A DNA stretch of 29,093 nucleotides from Saccoglossus kowalevskii (Eukaryota; Hemichordata; Enteropneusta; Harrimaniidae): positions 44,139-73,231 of the forward strand of contig NW_003146773.1 in the NCBI RefSeq assembly GCF_000003605.2, in the 5' to 3' direction. The notes beneath the pieces are model-generated. The model was not told the DNA's origin. It was given only the letters and a program-made list of their open reading frames with translations, and searched no databases. Within the stretch, counting starts at the first letter, position 1; every line of letters starts with the position of its first letter. Below are positions 1 to 12,200 of the stretch, piece by piece. The position numbers and the translations under genes are program-made.

Positions 1-417
1 AGCCACGTTTTCGTTCTTAAGTTACCTGCATTACTCTTTTATTAACTATATTGAGATTATCAGCTATATTAAATCAACTGTTTCTTAAGGACAATTAGCT
101 AGACTATTTGATTGTCACATAATTCAGTAAAGAATTATTTAGACATGTGTGTTCACACAAAAATAACATATACCATATATTTTGAGTAAGAGACACAATC
201 GATACAAATTGATCATGATATATGTTGGATGAATAATTCAACTCATTTGGTGGTGGTATTGTTAAGATTAAAATGCATTGTTCCTTTTTTTCAAATTACA
301 AGATGCGCTGAATACGTTCATTGGAGGAAAGTGTCAGCCAACCAGAATATAAATATGAATACTAGATTATTATGTACAGTTTGTTGTGTTAATTTCATGT
401 AATATGCAGAACTCGAA

Positions 418-421
<4 letters not shown>

Positions 422-487
<66 letters not shown>
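422..487. repeat. (TA)n microsatellite, 66 bp
   Basis: An uninterrupted AT alternation, the longest simple repeat in the window. Confidence 0.99.
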
Positions 488-490
<3 letters not shown>

Positions 491-1199
491 GATTATGTGC
501 ATTTTTGTTCTATGTGATTTACCATTGAGAATCTTATTTATACCCTCAAACTATCATTGACTTCGTTATAAACAATACTGATGAAAATCACTTCTACGTT
601 AGAGATAGCACTAATAGTATTTCTGGAACTTGGTTGACATATTTCTAATTTCCAACATCAGCATCTCAACAAAAACAAATTGTGCTCTTCTTGATGCCCA
701 ATTTATTAATATGATATCCTTAATATCACATTTATATACATTGTATCAACAATTCTGAATATAATGATTACAATCCAATATATTAAGCTGAGCTTAAGAT
801 TAAGAAGATTATATATACTGTATTTAAATCTATGCCGTAGTGTAGACTGTAACTTTCAAATATTCACTAGACTGTATGACAATATAGGGGGTTGTAATTT
901 TACTATTAGCAAATCTACAGCAATGTCACACATTTTCTTCTACATATCTCATGAGTGTAAGTAGTATGTAAACGCCACACCCTCTTCCCATGTTTTCAGT
1001 GTGATATAACAAGATTCTCAAGTAATACCCAATTCTTTATTATTATTTCATATGTCTGACATAATAATCGTTGAATTAATGACCAGGATGTACACATATT
1101 TAGGGTGATTCACATCAAAATCAGGTGTAGCAGCTCGTTACATGCAGACGTCGAACACATTTTCTTTGTCAGCGATATTTTTAATGTGGATCGTACTTG

Positions 1200-1760
1200 G
1201 TTGCATTATAACTTTAATTGGGGCCCAATCTTGAAGGGCTAGACCCCTATTGTTGTGGTCCGATTTCTTCTTCTTTTCTATTTCTTCTGTAACTATCTTT
1301 TGTCAAGTCGTTTGAGAAAACTGCTAATGGAATGTCCCTAATGTGAACTGGTGCGCAAGAATTTTAATTGTTTGGCGGCCATATTGGATTGAAATTAAAC
1401 CAAAAGTGGCGATTTGACCACTTGCTGAGGGTGTATGCGATCAGATTATTTTATGGAATATAGTACTACTCACATGTAATAGATATCAGCAGTAAAATCT
1501 TAAACGGTCACGTGATTTTCTTCCGCCATGTTTTTTCTCCAAAAAATGGCAAACAACGCTTGAAAATTTTCTTAAGAACCACCAAACAAAATGCTCTCAT
1601 ATATGGTATTTAGCTTCTACATATGAAGCACATTTAAGTTTGAAAAATCCATTTTAGATTTTTTCTAAACAGGAAGTTTGAACCATTTTTTTTACTTGAG
1701 GCTAAATTTTGTGATCATCTTCTAATGAGTCACACGGTTTGCTTGGCCACCATCTTGGAA
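1200..1760 (+). repeat. Probable dispersed repeat with internal GTCACG...CCGCCAT modules
   Basis: The stretch holds a TTC-rich pyrimidine tract (1265-1290) followed by TTTGAGAAAACTGCTAATGG, and then several copies of a module reading roughly GGTCACGTG, about 10 bp, then CCGCCATnTTGG: 1506-1532 and 1726-1757, with a partial copy at 1372-1387. Related copies lie at 8611-8638 and 8717-8741, all on the plus strand. The layout resembles interspersed repeats of marine invertebrates, from memory. No ends or target duplications were found. Confidence 0.4.
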
Positions 1761-4700
1761 TTTGTTAAAACAGAGAATGTGCAGTTATATTTAGTAGTTA
1801 GTTGTGTTGGTCCGTTTGGGTTCAAATTGTGTATTGTGTGTTCTACTTTTAAGATTATTTTATCCGAATGGCAAATGGCTAGGTCATGTGGCCAGGCGCC
1901 CATGGGGTGGGGGTTTCTAATATGCACAACTGCTGTATCTCAAACACTGTTGTAGTTAGAAAGATGTAACATGCATTATGATGACGTTAAACAAAAGTTT
2001 TTACTAAAATAAGAGATGACCATATATGGACATGTGACATGCAACCAGTGCCATAATTAAAGCTTCAAACAAAAGATGATGGTCGTATATGATCATATAA
2101 TCCATTAATATGCACAAATCATGGCTAATTGTATATTCTGAAATCAATATCTCCTTAACCAAACGAGGTAAATACATGGAACCAACTTTATTAACCACAC
2201 GGTATTGATAATATAAACTACTCTAATAGCAATCAGGCGATCTCGTTAATTACGGAATAAATTTATTATAGCTAAGGCCTTGCTGACGCCGCTTGCGGCC
2301 TTAATTTTTAGATGTAATTACACACATCACCGGATAATTTTTGGTTCAATTGCCGCACACAAAGCTGGTTACAAACTTGTGAATTGATTTTGCACTCATC
2401 AGCATATTGATTTTACTTTTGTTAATTTGTAACTATTTGTGATTTGAGTGATTGTAATTCATCCCAACATTGGAATATCCAACAATTTTACTACTGAATT
2501 ATTTACAATGGGCGATATGGTCTTTCTGCAAAATGTTTCGTCGTGCCAACTGTATTTTGAACACTAATAATCATTATTAAAATGTTTTTTTTTTTTTTAA
2601 ATGTTCAATACTCATGCACGAATCGCGTGTTGTAAATCACGTTATTTCATGTAGATAGCAGCACAGCATGTTGGCCTCAAATAAAATGGTTGCTGGAGAA
2701 AAATGGAAACTCGTGCCATTCGATTTATATTTTAGGATCATGTGTCTATCAGTGAATTATTCAACTATACATTCACGGTATCGGTATTTTTATAAATAAT
2801 ATGATATATATTTATCAGTATATATGCATTATTCTTTCTCAGGGTTATTTCAATAACGCTCAATGCTCACGTTTTTATTGTACTGTAGATCTGGAGACGT
2901 TTTTCGCAAAAAAAGTACGCTTTGAACAGGTTCAACCCAAATAACAAATTCAGGACCGAACAACGATTAGAAAGGTAAAAAAAATAGAGCAAATGATTAA
3001 TTTGTATAGTTTTAAGTCTGTATAGTTTTAAATTCAGTTTCATCGTATGTGCCATTACTCTGTGTCATACGATGCATGTGCATGTGATGTGACGTTTGGA
3101 AACACATGTATTGTTTCGTGTTTTCAAGATAGAAGAAGAAACCAATTCATTTTTGACATTATCACTGACATAAAAATAAATACAATGTGAATAAAATAAA
3201 ATAAGTGTAACGGATTGACCAGGATAAATACAATGAATGTATTATAAATTAAATGCAAAATATCGTACGAGGAATAGCAATACAACAGTTGGCGAGGAGA
3301 TCAAGACAGCATCAATCGCACTGATATATAACTCGGACATGGTTGCTGTGCCATTGCTAAATTAGCTGCGACTTTCTGTGATCGCATGGAGTGCACAGTT
3401 ATGTTTTTATTTTCCGACAGAGGGCGTCCGCATGTTCATTTGTGATTTGAACGTGAAAGAATCAAGTTGGTACTTTTTAAAAAAGGTAAATATTTGCCTA
3501 TGAATTAAACGACGTATGTGTAAATGGACTGCTGTCAACAGTCACCTTGGTTTGATATTGGTTTGTGCCGGGAATTAGAGAGACAGGCGTATTCAAACGA
3601 AATATTACAATCATAGAAAAATATTTAGCAAAAACTGAAATTGGTAATAATTGTATTCGGACACGCCACGCAGCTACAAAACTATTTGGAAGAATTGTTA
3701 GTGGAATATTGTAGTATGTGTTCCATTAGTAGTTTTCGAAGAAGGGTTTGTTCTACGATATTGAATAAATTGAATTTTGTCTGACATAAGTTGATACAGT
3801 TCAGTTCATTATAGTTAACAGTAAATTATTTGCAGAAAATAAAAACAAATAAAACATTCAATGTATTTGATAAATAGTCTTTTATAATTAACTAGATGGA
3901 CTTGTGATATTTTTACATCGTACTATATGTTCTGCATATTTCAGAACGTATTTTTCTCATATTTTCCCGCCCCAGGTGCAGTTGTTTGTTGTCGTGTGTT
4001 GATTCTTTTGTTTGCATTGCTTTATTTACATATAAATTGCACACATACACAAACAAAATATGTTTAAGACTTGAAAAAAGAATACCGCATAACTCAGCAC
4101 GAAATACGATCAGTATTCTACATAAAAGACATGTCAACTTTAGTAAATATATTTTACTACAGAAAAGTCGAATAACAATACTTCCAATTTTAGACTAATA
4201 TTTATACAATTAAAACTTTGTGTATAGAAGTCTCCAGTCGCGTGGTGAATAAAAGAACGAGTGGGGTAGGCATAGGGAATGAGACAGGAGACCCACTGTT
4301 ACCTCGCCATGTTTTTTTCAGTCATGAACATAATTAACAATGCCTCCCTGTGAATGGAAATATGTATAACCGCACATCTTACACAGGTGATTGGCAAATA
4401 AAAGACATTTCCCATGAAGAGAATTATTCACAAAGACTGAACCCTGCAGCTTCCAATAAATCAGACATTATTAGACGAAATTCAAATCTCTTGGGATGTC
4501 ATGCGTTCTTCCTCACTGAACCTGGCGTTAATCTTCTAATACACGTATGTAAGATGATATCTAAACTAATATTAATGTTCTTGAGAAGCAGATTAACAAT
4601 GATTGTGGAAATTGAAAACAGAGGGGGATTTAAAAAAGCCATATATTTTTGCTATTTACAAACGGGTGTAATATATCTCGGTATATATTATAGTCGGGGC

Positions 4701-5261
4701 CTAATCACCCATGGGAATGGCTCTTTGACAATTAATTCTGAGTAACATTTACACTGCAAGAAAGGGGATATAGAATGAGAAGAGATTGTGAGCCATGGTA
4801 TTCCCCATCGTGCATTGCCTGTGCAGTATGGATTAGTGTCGGCATTACCGTTGGTGTTCCACCCAGAAACATAGATACAGCAATTATTAAATTAGAAATT
4901 CATTTATATTTATATATATATTACAGACATTTACATAACACGCAATACAGGGTTCAAAATCACTCGCATGGCATAGCAGATATTTTTTGCTGGGAGAGTT
5001 GATTTTCTGATTCTGCCAATGACAGTTTTTAATTATATCAACGTTGTTGTATTTAAATGGCACTGCGCATGTGCGACATTTGTGTAGATAGACATTGATT
5101 TTCCCCCAAATCAATGCGCTTTTCTAATAGAAAGTGCAAGTACAAGGTTTGACCTGGGCGCGTCTTGCACTAATTACCGCCGGTGAGTCCTTCGATACCT
5201 TCCAATCACCTTAGAAATACCTAATTAAAGCTTGGTAATGTCTCATTTTGTACTCTGTGTC

Positions 5262-5267
5262 TTTATT
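5262..5267 (-). terminator. Candidate polyadenylation signal for the GPCR
   Basis: This AATAAA hexamer (read on the minus strand) lies about 825 nt beyond the stop codon. Another AATAAA overlaps the stop codon itself (6095-6090) but would leave almost no 3' UTR. In AT-rich DNA the hexamer is common by chance, so this is only a candidate 3' end. Confidence 0.25.
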
Positions 5268-5507
5268 TATATGAGGCCCATATATCTCATGCATGCGTGG
5301 CGCGACGACTACCGCCCTTTAACGTTCAAAGTTCTAAATCTCTCTAAAATGAATTGGCTTTTCAATCTTTACTATGGAAGAAATTACGTCTGAAGATTCC
5401 GTCTATGTATAGACATCTCTTTTAACGTTCACTATATTTTGCGTGACGAAAGTGAAATAATGACGCTAGAATGTAACCGTAATCATACCAAAGCTATTCT
5501 GTTCATC

Positions 5508-5551
5508 AAGTCAAATGTAATTTCAAAATAAGTCAAATGTAATTTCAATAT
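5508..5551. repeat. Two-copy tandem repeat of a 22-bp unit
   Basis: Copies at 5508-5529 and 5530-5551 share AAGTCAAATGTAATTTCAA and differ at a single base. This is a small recent duplication downstream of the GPCR. Confidence 0.95.
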
Positions 5552-6090
5552 AACCTTACTTAAAAGAAATCAGACTACTTAGTGATATGAATACTCAAAA
5601 AATCTCAGTAACATATTTTTGAGGGCATACAAGGATATTGCCTGCATATTAATTGGCAGATTATTAGAAAGGATCACTTTGTTGGGTCATTGTATATGCT
5701 ATGGAATGGGTTCTTAAACTGCACATATGTATGGTTATGTATGTATGTCTCAGTGAGCGACTCTATGTACCTATATAATTCCCTCAGGACAACCAATTAT
5801 GCTGTTAAAGTAGTATATCGGTGTCACCTTTCAATATCGGATAACATTAAAAAGTAAGGTTATGCACTCCTTGCGATAGTTTTAGTATAATATATTACGA
5901 CTAAACCCTTATTTTGTGTAGGTGAGCAGGTTACAAATAAGTGATAATATCATAGTCCTTTATACGGCTCCGTTTGATTTTTGTCATATAAGTAGTCATT
6001 TCAACCATTACAACGTACCACAGAAATAATTTACAACTTCATTACTTAATTAATTATACGTAAAACTTCTAAAAATTAACTTTCTACATT

Positions 6091-6267
6091 TTATTCACAT
6101 TCATAAATTTCGTTTTCATTCACTGTATTTCCTCTGACAGTCTTACAGTCGGTGCTTTGTGTCTCTCTTCTGGGCGAAGAATGTGAATGATGTCTCATTA
6201 CTAAGAATTCACCTTGGTTAGTAGTTGTCTTGTTACACACGCAACGACATATTAGCTTCAGGTGATT
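6091..6267 (-). CDS. GPCR exon 4: cytoplasmic C-terminal tail
   Basis: This short exon (58 codons plus TAA at 6093-6091) was found by searching downstream of the exon-3 donor for an acceptor keeping phase 0. The acceptor is cccctttccag followed by AATCAC, with a strong pyrimidine tract. The first residues (N-H-L-K-L-I-C-R-C-V-C) complete amphipathic helix 8 and give three cysteines where palmitoylation normally anchors the tail. The rest is Ser/Thr-rich (for example H-S-H-S-S-P-R-R), as expected for kinase and arrestin sites, and ends in acidic residues. The fit of splice site, phase and content is good, but no transcript is available here. Confidence 0.82.
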   Translation of the reverse strand, partial: NHLKLICRCVCNKTTTNQGEFLVMRHHSHSSPRRETQSTDCKTVRGNTVNENEIYECE

Positions 6268-9200
6268 CTGGAAAGGGGATTGAAAGAAATTTACATGAAA
6301 CAGGGTGGCAATGTAACAAAGTTGTCATCGTTGCTCTTGAGGACGTGAGAGTCAACACAAAACAGTGCATATGGAAGCTGACGTACAGTATAGAAATTGA
6401 TATTGTTATGTAGAGAACGGCTCGCTAAACATTGTTTTGTCAGATATAATTTTGCTTGTGGTTAATTGTGCTAACTTCCTGTGTGTAACTGTATTATCAA
6501 TATCGTGTCTAGTCTAGATAAAAACCAGTTCATTGTAACTATGGTTATATATATGTATATGTGTGTCACATGTGGAGCAAGATGTGTTCACTCTATTCGA
6601 GTGAGTTGTACCCGTAATTGTTTGTCATTTTGTTTCCAATAGGTCAGGTGCCTTTTTGATTATTTACCAGTCAGTCTAGTATGTATTGTTGCGTAACAAC
6701 GATATATGGCGTGTGCCACATATTGAGAATGTAAATTCCATTTTACAGCTATGAATTTTGATATTTTGTGGGATTTCTACATCATAATTATGTTCAAATT
6801 GTCATGTGAAACTGTGACACAAGTTTTCTTACCCTGAAACTATCATTCATGAAGCAGTAAATAACAGGATTAACAAAACTATTCGACATCGCAATCCATA
6901 TGAGGGCAGCATTGATCTGTCGTGTTATGTCCTGTTGCTTGAGATCACGATGTACACGTTGTACGATGTTAAACACGTGTAGGGGCATCCAACACAATGC
7001 GAACATTAAAAGCACCACTACTAACATCTCGACAACCTGTGAAATGTACGCAAGAACACAAAAAAAACAATTAACAACTAATCTACATAGACATCCACAT
7101 ATAAATATAAATATAAAATTACCTTGTCCACTTGTAGATTTGTCTTGAGTGGTGTGTGTTAATGTTTACAATGTCAGCTGATACCTTGTTTAAATATGGT
7201 ACATACAAATTAGCTAGCTGGGTAAAACTATCAAAAATAAAGCGTAAGTCAACAATACTCTTGGCTCGCACCCTTAGACTCAGAAATATATATATAGAAC
7301 AGCAATGGTTTATACGATCAGGGTAGGCAGGAACATGTGATATGCGATGAAGATCTCGCGAGAGGCGAATTCCTTGCAATTTTGTTTTGAGACACCTAAA
7401 TGCGATCCCCTTCCGTGGGCGTCAATTGAATACTGGACGCGATGTGTGTCTGGAAATGTTTGATTGGGTAAACAGGAATGAGCGCATTCAAATAAGCACT
7501 TCTTTTACAGACTCACTAATTTGCATTTGGAATTCTAGGGAATACTCTTGCGATTTCGTGATCATCTCGCAATTAGCCCGACTTCAATTCGAGATCTAGA
7601 CTACATGTCGCACTCTTGCATACCCTAACCTTATAAATCCTTGATATTAGTGAATACAAAGTGAAGTTAGATTTTGTAAAGTTTTCACTAGCGTCAACAT
7701 TGTGAGAAAAAACAAATAATGAGAAATGAGAATTACTTTTATGTTTATAGTCATATATGAGCAATTATCACATGACCAATGAGCATAGCTTAAGTTTAGT
7801 TTAAAATGTCACTAACTGTCATTTCATACTATACGTGGTGATCAGTCTGTGTGTCCTAAGAACACTAACCTTACGCTTTGTCTTGATGTGTTTATAGTCG
7901 CGCACTTGGTCGGCGTTTCCCGGTATCTGTCGAAACCAGAGTGTGTAACCTACCATTATGTAAGTATAACACATCGCCAGTAACGGGACAAAATAGGTGC
8001 CACACATAACGAAGATTTCATAAGCGACGGCTGATGTTTTATTAGGCCATTGTTCGCCACAGGTGTAGAAAAATTCGCCATCCCAAATATATTGCTTTGT
8101 TCTTGCCATGGCAATTTGAACACTTCCGGACATGGCTGAAATTATCCAAATGATCAATACAATACACAGGTTTCTCTTTTTCGAAGCACGTCGTCGCATT
8201 GGGTGAAGTACTGCGTAATATCGATCGATGCCTATTGCAGTCAGCGTATAGATGCTAACACACACAGACACCTGTAAATTGAATGAAACAAAACAATGCA
8301 TAAATAGTGTGGTTTTATATGTGTTTAGTGGTTTATTATGCACGAGTGTATTTAACTTTAAAAAACATTTACTGAATGTTTCCCCATGTTTATTTTAACT
8401 TTCATCAATAACTATTTAACGTTGTTAGGAAAATGCAGGTTTGCTTATATGGCGGTCGCGTCGCGTCCTGTTCTATTAGGGACTCGTACACAACGCGTGC
8501 AAAATACATTGTTTGCATAAAATTCGAACACCGGCTGCGCGACGACCATCGCGCTTTGAACATCTGCATCATTGCAAAATAGGCTACCTAATTAACAAAA
8601 ATGATTTAGCCGTCACGAAATCCTTTCCGCCATTTTGGAAAGTCCTAATAATAGACTAATTCGTTTTCTAGTATATATGTATAAGGTCATTAAAGTTTGA
8701 ATAACTCGTTGTAAATGGTCACGTGGTTTGGCCTCCATCTTTCATGTCTTCCCAACAGGAAATAGGGTTTTATTGATACCACATTGATCTGATTGATTTG
8801 AAATCTGGTATGTTACATTCTTATTGGAACTACTTTAGGCACAAGAAAAATAATCTTTGACTGTCTTTGAAAATGACTAAGATGGTATTTGTTTGATACA
8901 ACTCGCTTTAAATTCCGTTCAGTGATTGTTTTTCCGAGGTTCCATTCTATTCATACGCAAATACGTTCAGATCCGAGCGTGAGACATGAGTTACGCTATT
9001 TTAAGCAGTACAGTCGTCGTAATATACGCTAGGGGTCCTATATCGAACACGATGCGGCGCGACGATTGAATGAGACATCCGGAGGTGGGGCTCATGTGAC
9101 CAGTCATTAAATGAGATTCTAATTTGCATATCACCGGCCGGTCGACACGTCACAACTATCGCAAACATTTGCATGTCGTCAGTGGCGATACCGAGTATAT

Positions 9201-12200
9201 TTTCAAGGGTGAATAAGTAAACAACATTACATGTTGTTTAATAAACAGATATTGCTATGTAACACACTATGCGTCACAGAAACAAAGTAAACAATTAGGT
9301 TTTATTCAACAATTTTGCCAATTGTTGATGTTTTTACGAAAAGTAGTTGTTCGACTCAATTAAAATTCTGCATTCACATTTGTGTTAAGATTGGAAATCT
9401 GTCCTATTCGTGATTGTCAATTTACATATAAATGCTGGAATTACAAATTGTTATGTTGTAATTGACAGAAAACAAATTCATATGAGCTACGGGTTGTTGA
9501 CACAAAGTCTACAACTGCAGTATGTTTGTTTTGAATAAATAAACGAAAACAAAACAAAAAATACGCTTCAGATATTAAGGAAAAACAACATATTTCACTG
9601 ACTTTAGATTTAGTGCAAAACATATATATATATATATATATATATATAACGTGTGTATAGTGAATGTCATCTTCACCTTGAACAGAGTTTTGAAATTAAC
9701 GTCATACATCTTTTATAGATGCAGCTGCTTATGAATCCAAGGTCGGAACTTGAAATGAGTATCATCACATATAAAGAGACATTGCCAATGGCGTATGCGA
9801 CTATTTCCTAGAAAAAGTAAATAATGCCAGGGCCACACTGACGAAATTACGCTTCCAGAAGGCATTTAATGTGTTTGATTGGATTACTTGTTGCAGCGTC
9901 CAATCAATGTAACGAGTATTTCAACCTTGGTTTTATAACATGTAAGCTTTCCTCTCTTTGTCCTTCAATTGTAAGGCTTTGCAATGTATATGACAACATG
10001 TGGCTCGATACAAATATGCATTCAAATACATTCAGTACAAGAACTTTTAAAATTCCAAATTCCAAACGTGTCTAAAACAGTGGTCAAAGTTAACAATCTG
10101 CATTGATGACTAAATTATTTAAAGCGAGAGGGTCATCACCTTCGCACGCACGGGAACTGAGTCCCAAGCGATGATAACAACACGCTAAAAACGCAAAAGC
10201 TCATGGGTAGACGCTTATTTGTAAACAATGACACGCTATGACCATCTGACGCATGCGCAGGTTATGACTACCCCGCTTTAAGTCAGATGTGAAATTTGTA
10301 CAAAGACAGTTGAAGTAGAGAACTGTATTGGTTTATTTGAGCGAATCAATGGCCGCAGGGTTTTAACAGTTTACTTTGATTGACAACTGGTGGTGGCATC
10401 GCGCTATATAACAAAAAAGTTGAACTCTGCAACTACGTAACTAAAAATGAGTCTTGACTTTACTCTGCATGCAGCAAACGTCAGTGCGAAGCTACTTACA
10501 AGTTTGTGCCTGATTAACTACCAAACCCTAACACTTATCAGAGAGACCAATCAGAGAGCAGCTTGTTTGTTGACAAGTTTTGTGCGACGTATCAACTTCT
10601 GTCTTGTATATACACTTCGACTCAACTGCAAAATTGTACGTCACGAGCCAATGTATAGTTAATTGGAATCCCCAAGAATTGAATAAAAGTTTAGATGCAG
10701 TGTCGCAACATCGTACTCCTTATGTTTGTTGATTTAACCAATTGGATTATCGGATTGTCGTCATGAATGTATGATACAAGGGATAAGTGAAGCATTAAAT
10801 TAAGTTTGTAAATTAAAATCGAGTTTTCTCTGCTGGTGGACTGTACTGTCCCTGGGGGCTTTCATAAATTGAGTTGTTCGTATTGAACCATGAATATTAG
10901 GCTTTATGTGCATAACGCCATACGTTTTTTGTGTTGTCAATATGTATTTCCATCGCGTCATTATGTAGGCGTGATCACTAAATGTCGTTTCGAGCTAACT
11001 TTTTGGGGTCTGTAATTATAGATCAGTGGTTAGCTTGTAGTTGCGAGGCGCTACCCTGTGTGTGCGAGTTATGCGAATAACCTTTTGCCAGTAATGATTT
11101 TAATCTAAATGTATTTGGATGAAAAATTGAAAAATAGTTTGGATGCATCCATGCGAAATTCAAAAATCATTTGAGATATTGAAAGACTGACTGGTCCTCA
11201 CTCTTAGAAGTCGTTATTATTTAAAAAGAGTTTGTCTCGATTAAAAAACAATACACTTAATAATTTTATTTCGTGCTATGTGACAGGACTGTTTAAAGTC
11301 GTCTCGCCTACAGAAAATTCGTTTCTACATGAACGCCGTTGGCGATAATTGAGTACCGAAGGCATGAAACATGCCTGCGGCACTCGTGCTGAGTGCCTTC
11401 GGTACTCAATTAGCGCCAGCATCGATCATGTAGAAACGACAATCCCCGTAAGCGAGACAACTGTGGACAGTCTAGACTGTGACTAGATGAGCGTAACAGT
11501 GTGTGCCTCAAACTAATTGTCATATTTGCTAGTTGCCAATATGTACATTTAGTTGGGAAAGGAAGCGTACAGACGTACGAAATGCGAGTGAAGTGTACAG
11601 TGATTGACAATGGAATTATTCGCGATCACGTAGACGGATTGGTTTGACACCAGAACATTGAACAAATCCCTTACTCAGCTGGTAGTAAAATAATCGAATC
11701 ACCAACAAGAGAACACGATGTACACCGAATATCCGCGATATTCCCGACTTGGCTGAGATACGATATTTTGAACGAGAAGGGTGGAGCATCTTCAATGCCG
11801 CTACCGATCTATAGATATATTTAATCTAGCAAAGCCAACCCAACGTTAAAGTTGAACATTTAATTAGGTTACACTAAACATCCATCATTGAAAGTGCGTT
11901 ACGCGTAATTTACATGACCCTAACATTGTAACAATATTACTGAAACGATCATGGTGATTATTTAACTGGTTACGCAAAAACTTTGAAATGTATTCCTCAG
12001 TATGGGTTGTAATTAACGCTGATCCGTCGGTCGGAGGCCGACCTTATCTCCTTAAGAACCAGTTGTTTTGAAAACCAACAGGTCCTTTTGATTGATACAA
12101 GAACCCTGTCATGGTCCTGCAGTTTCAAAGTGACTACTAGTTCTTCTAATGGTATATACAGAGACAGAATACGAATTTTACATATTTTAATTGTTAACAT

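Larger units (their letters stand above)
1..6090. other. Non-coding flank downstream of the GPCR
   Basis: Apart from the TA tract, the repeat-like region at 1200-1760, a hairpin at 2273-2303 (TAAGGCC with GGCCTTA), two adjacent hairpins at 5093-5170 and the 22-bp duplication, I see no supported gene. The part nearest 6090 probably includes the GPCR 3' UTR. The longest ORF (4350-4745, plus) has no recognisable features. Confidence 0.6.

Noticed and set aside
1725-1955. 76-codon plus-strand ORF
   Set aside because: Overlaps repeat-like DNA and the opposite strand is also open; no protein features beyond chance.
4350-4745. 131-codon plus-strand ORF, the longest outside the two genes on that strand
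   Set aside because: No domain, repeat or compositional bias is visible, and it has no convincing splice or promoter context. ORFs this long occur by chance in a window of this size.
6900-7148. Plus-strand ORF opposite GPCR exon 3
   Set aside because: Shadow of the minus-strand TM6-TM7 coding sequence.
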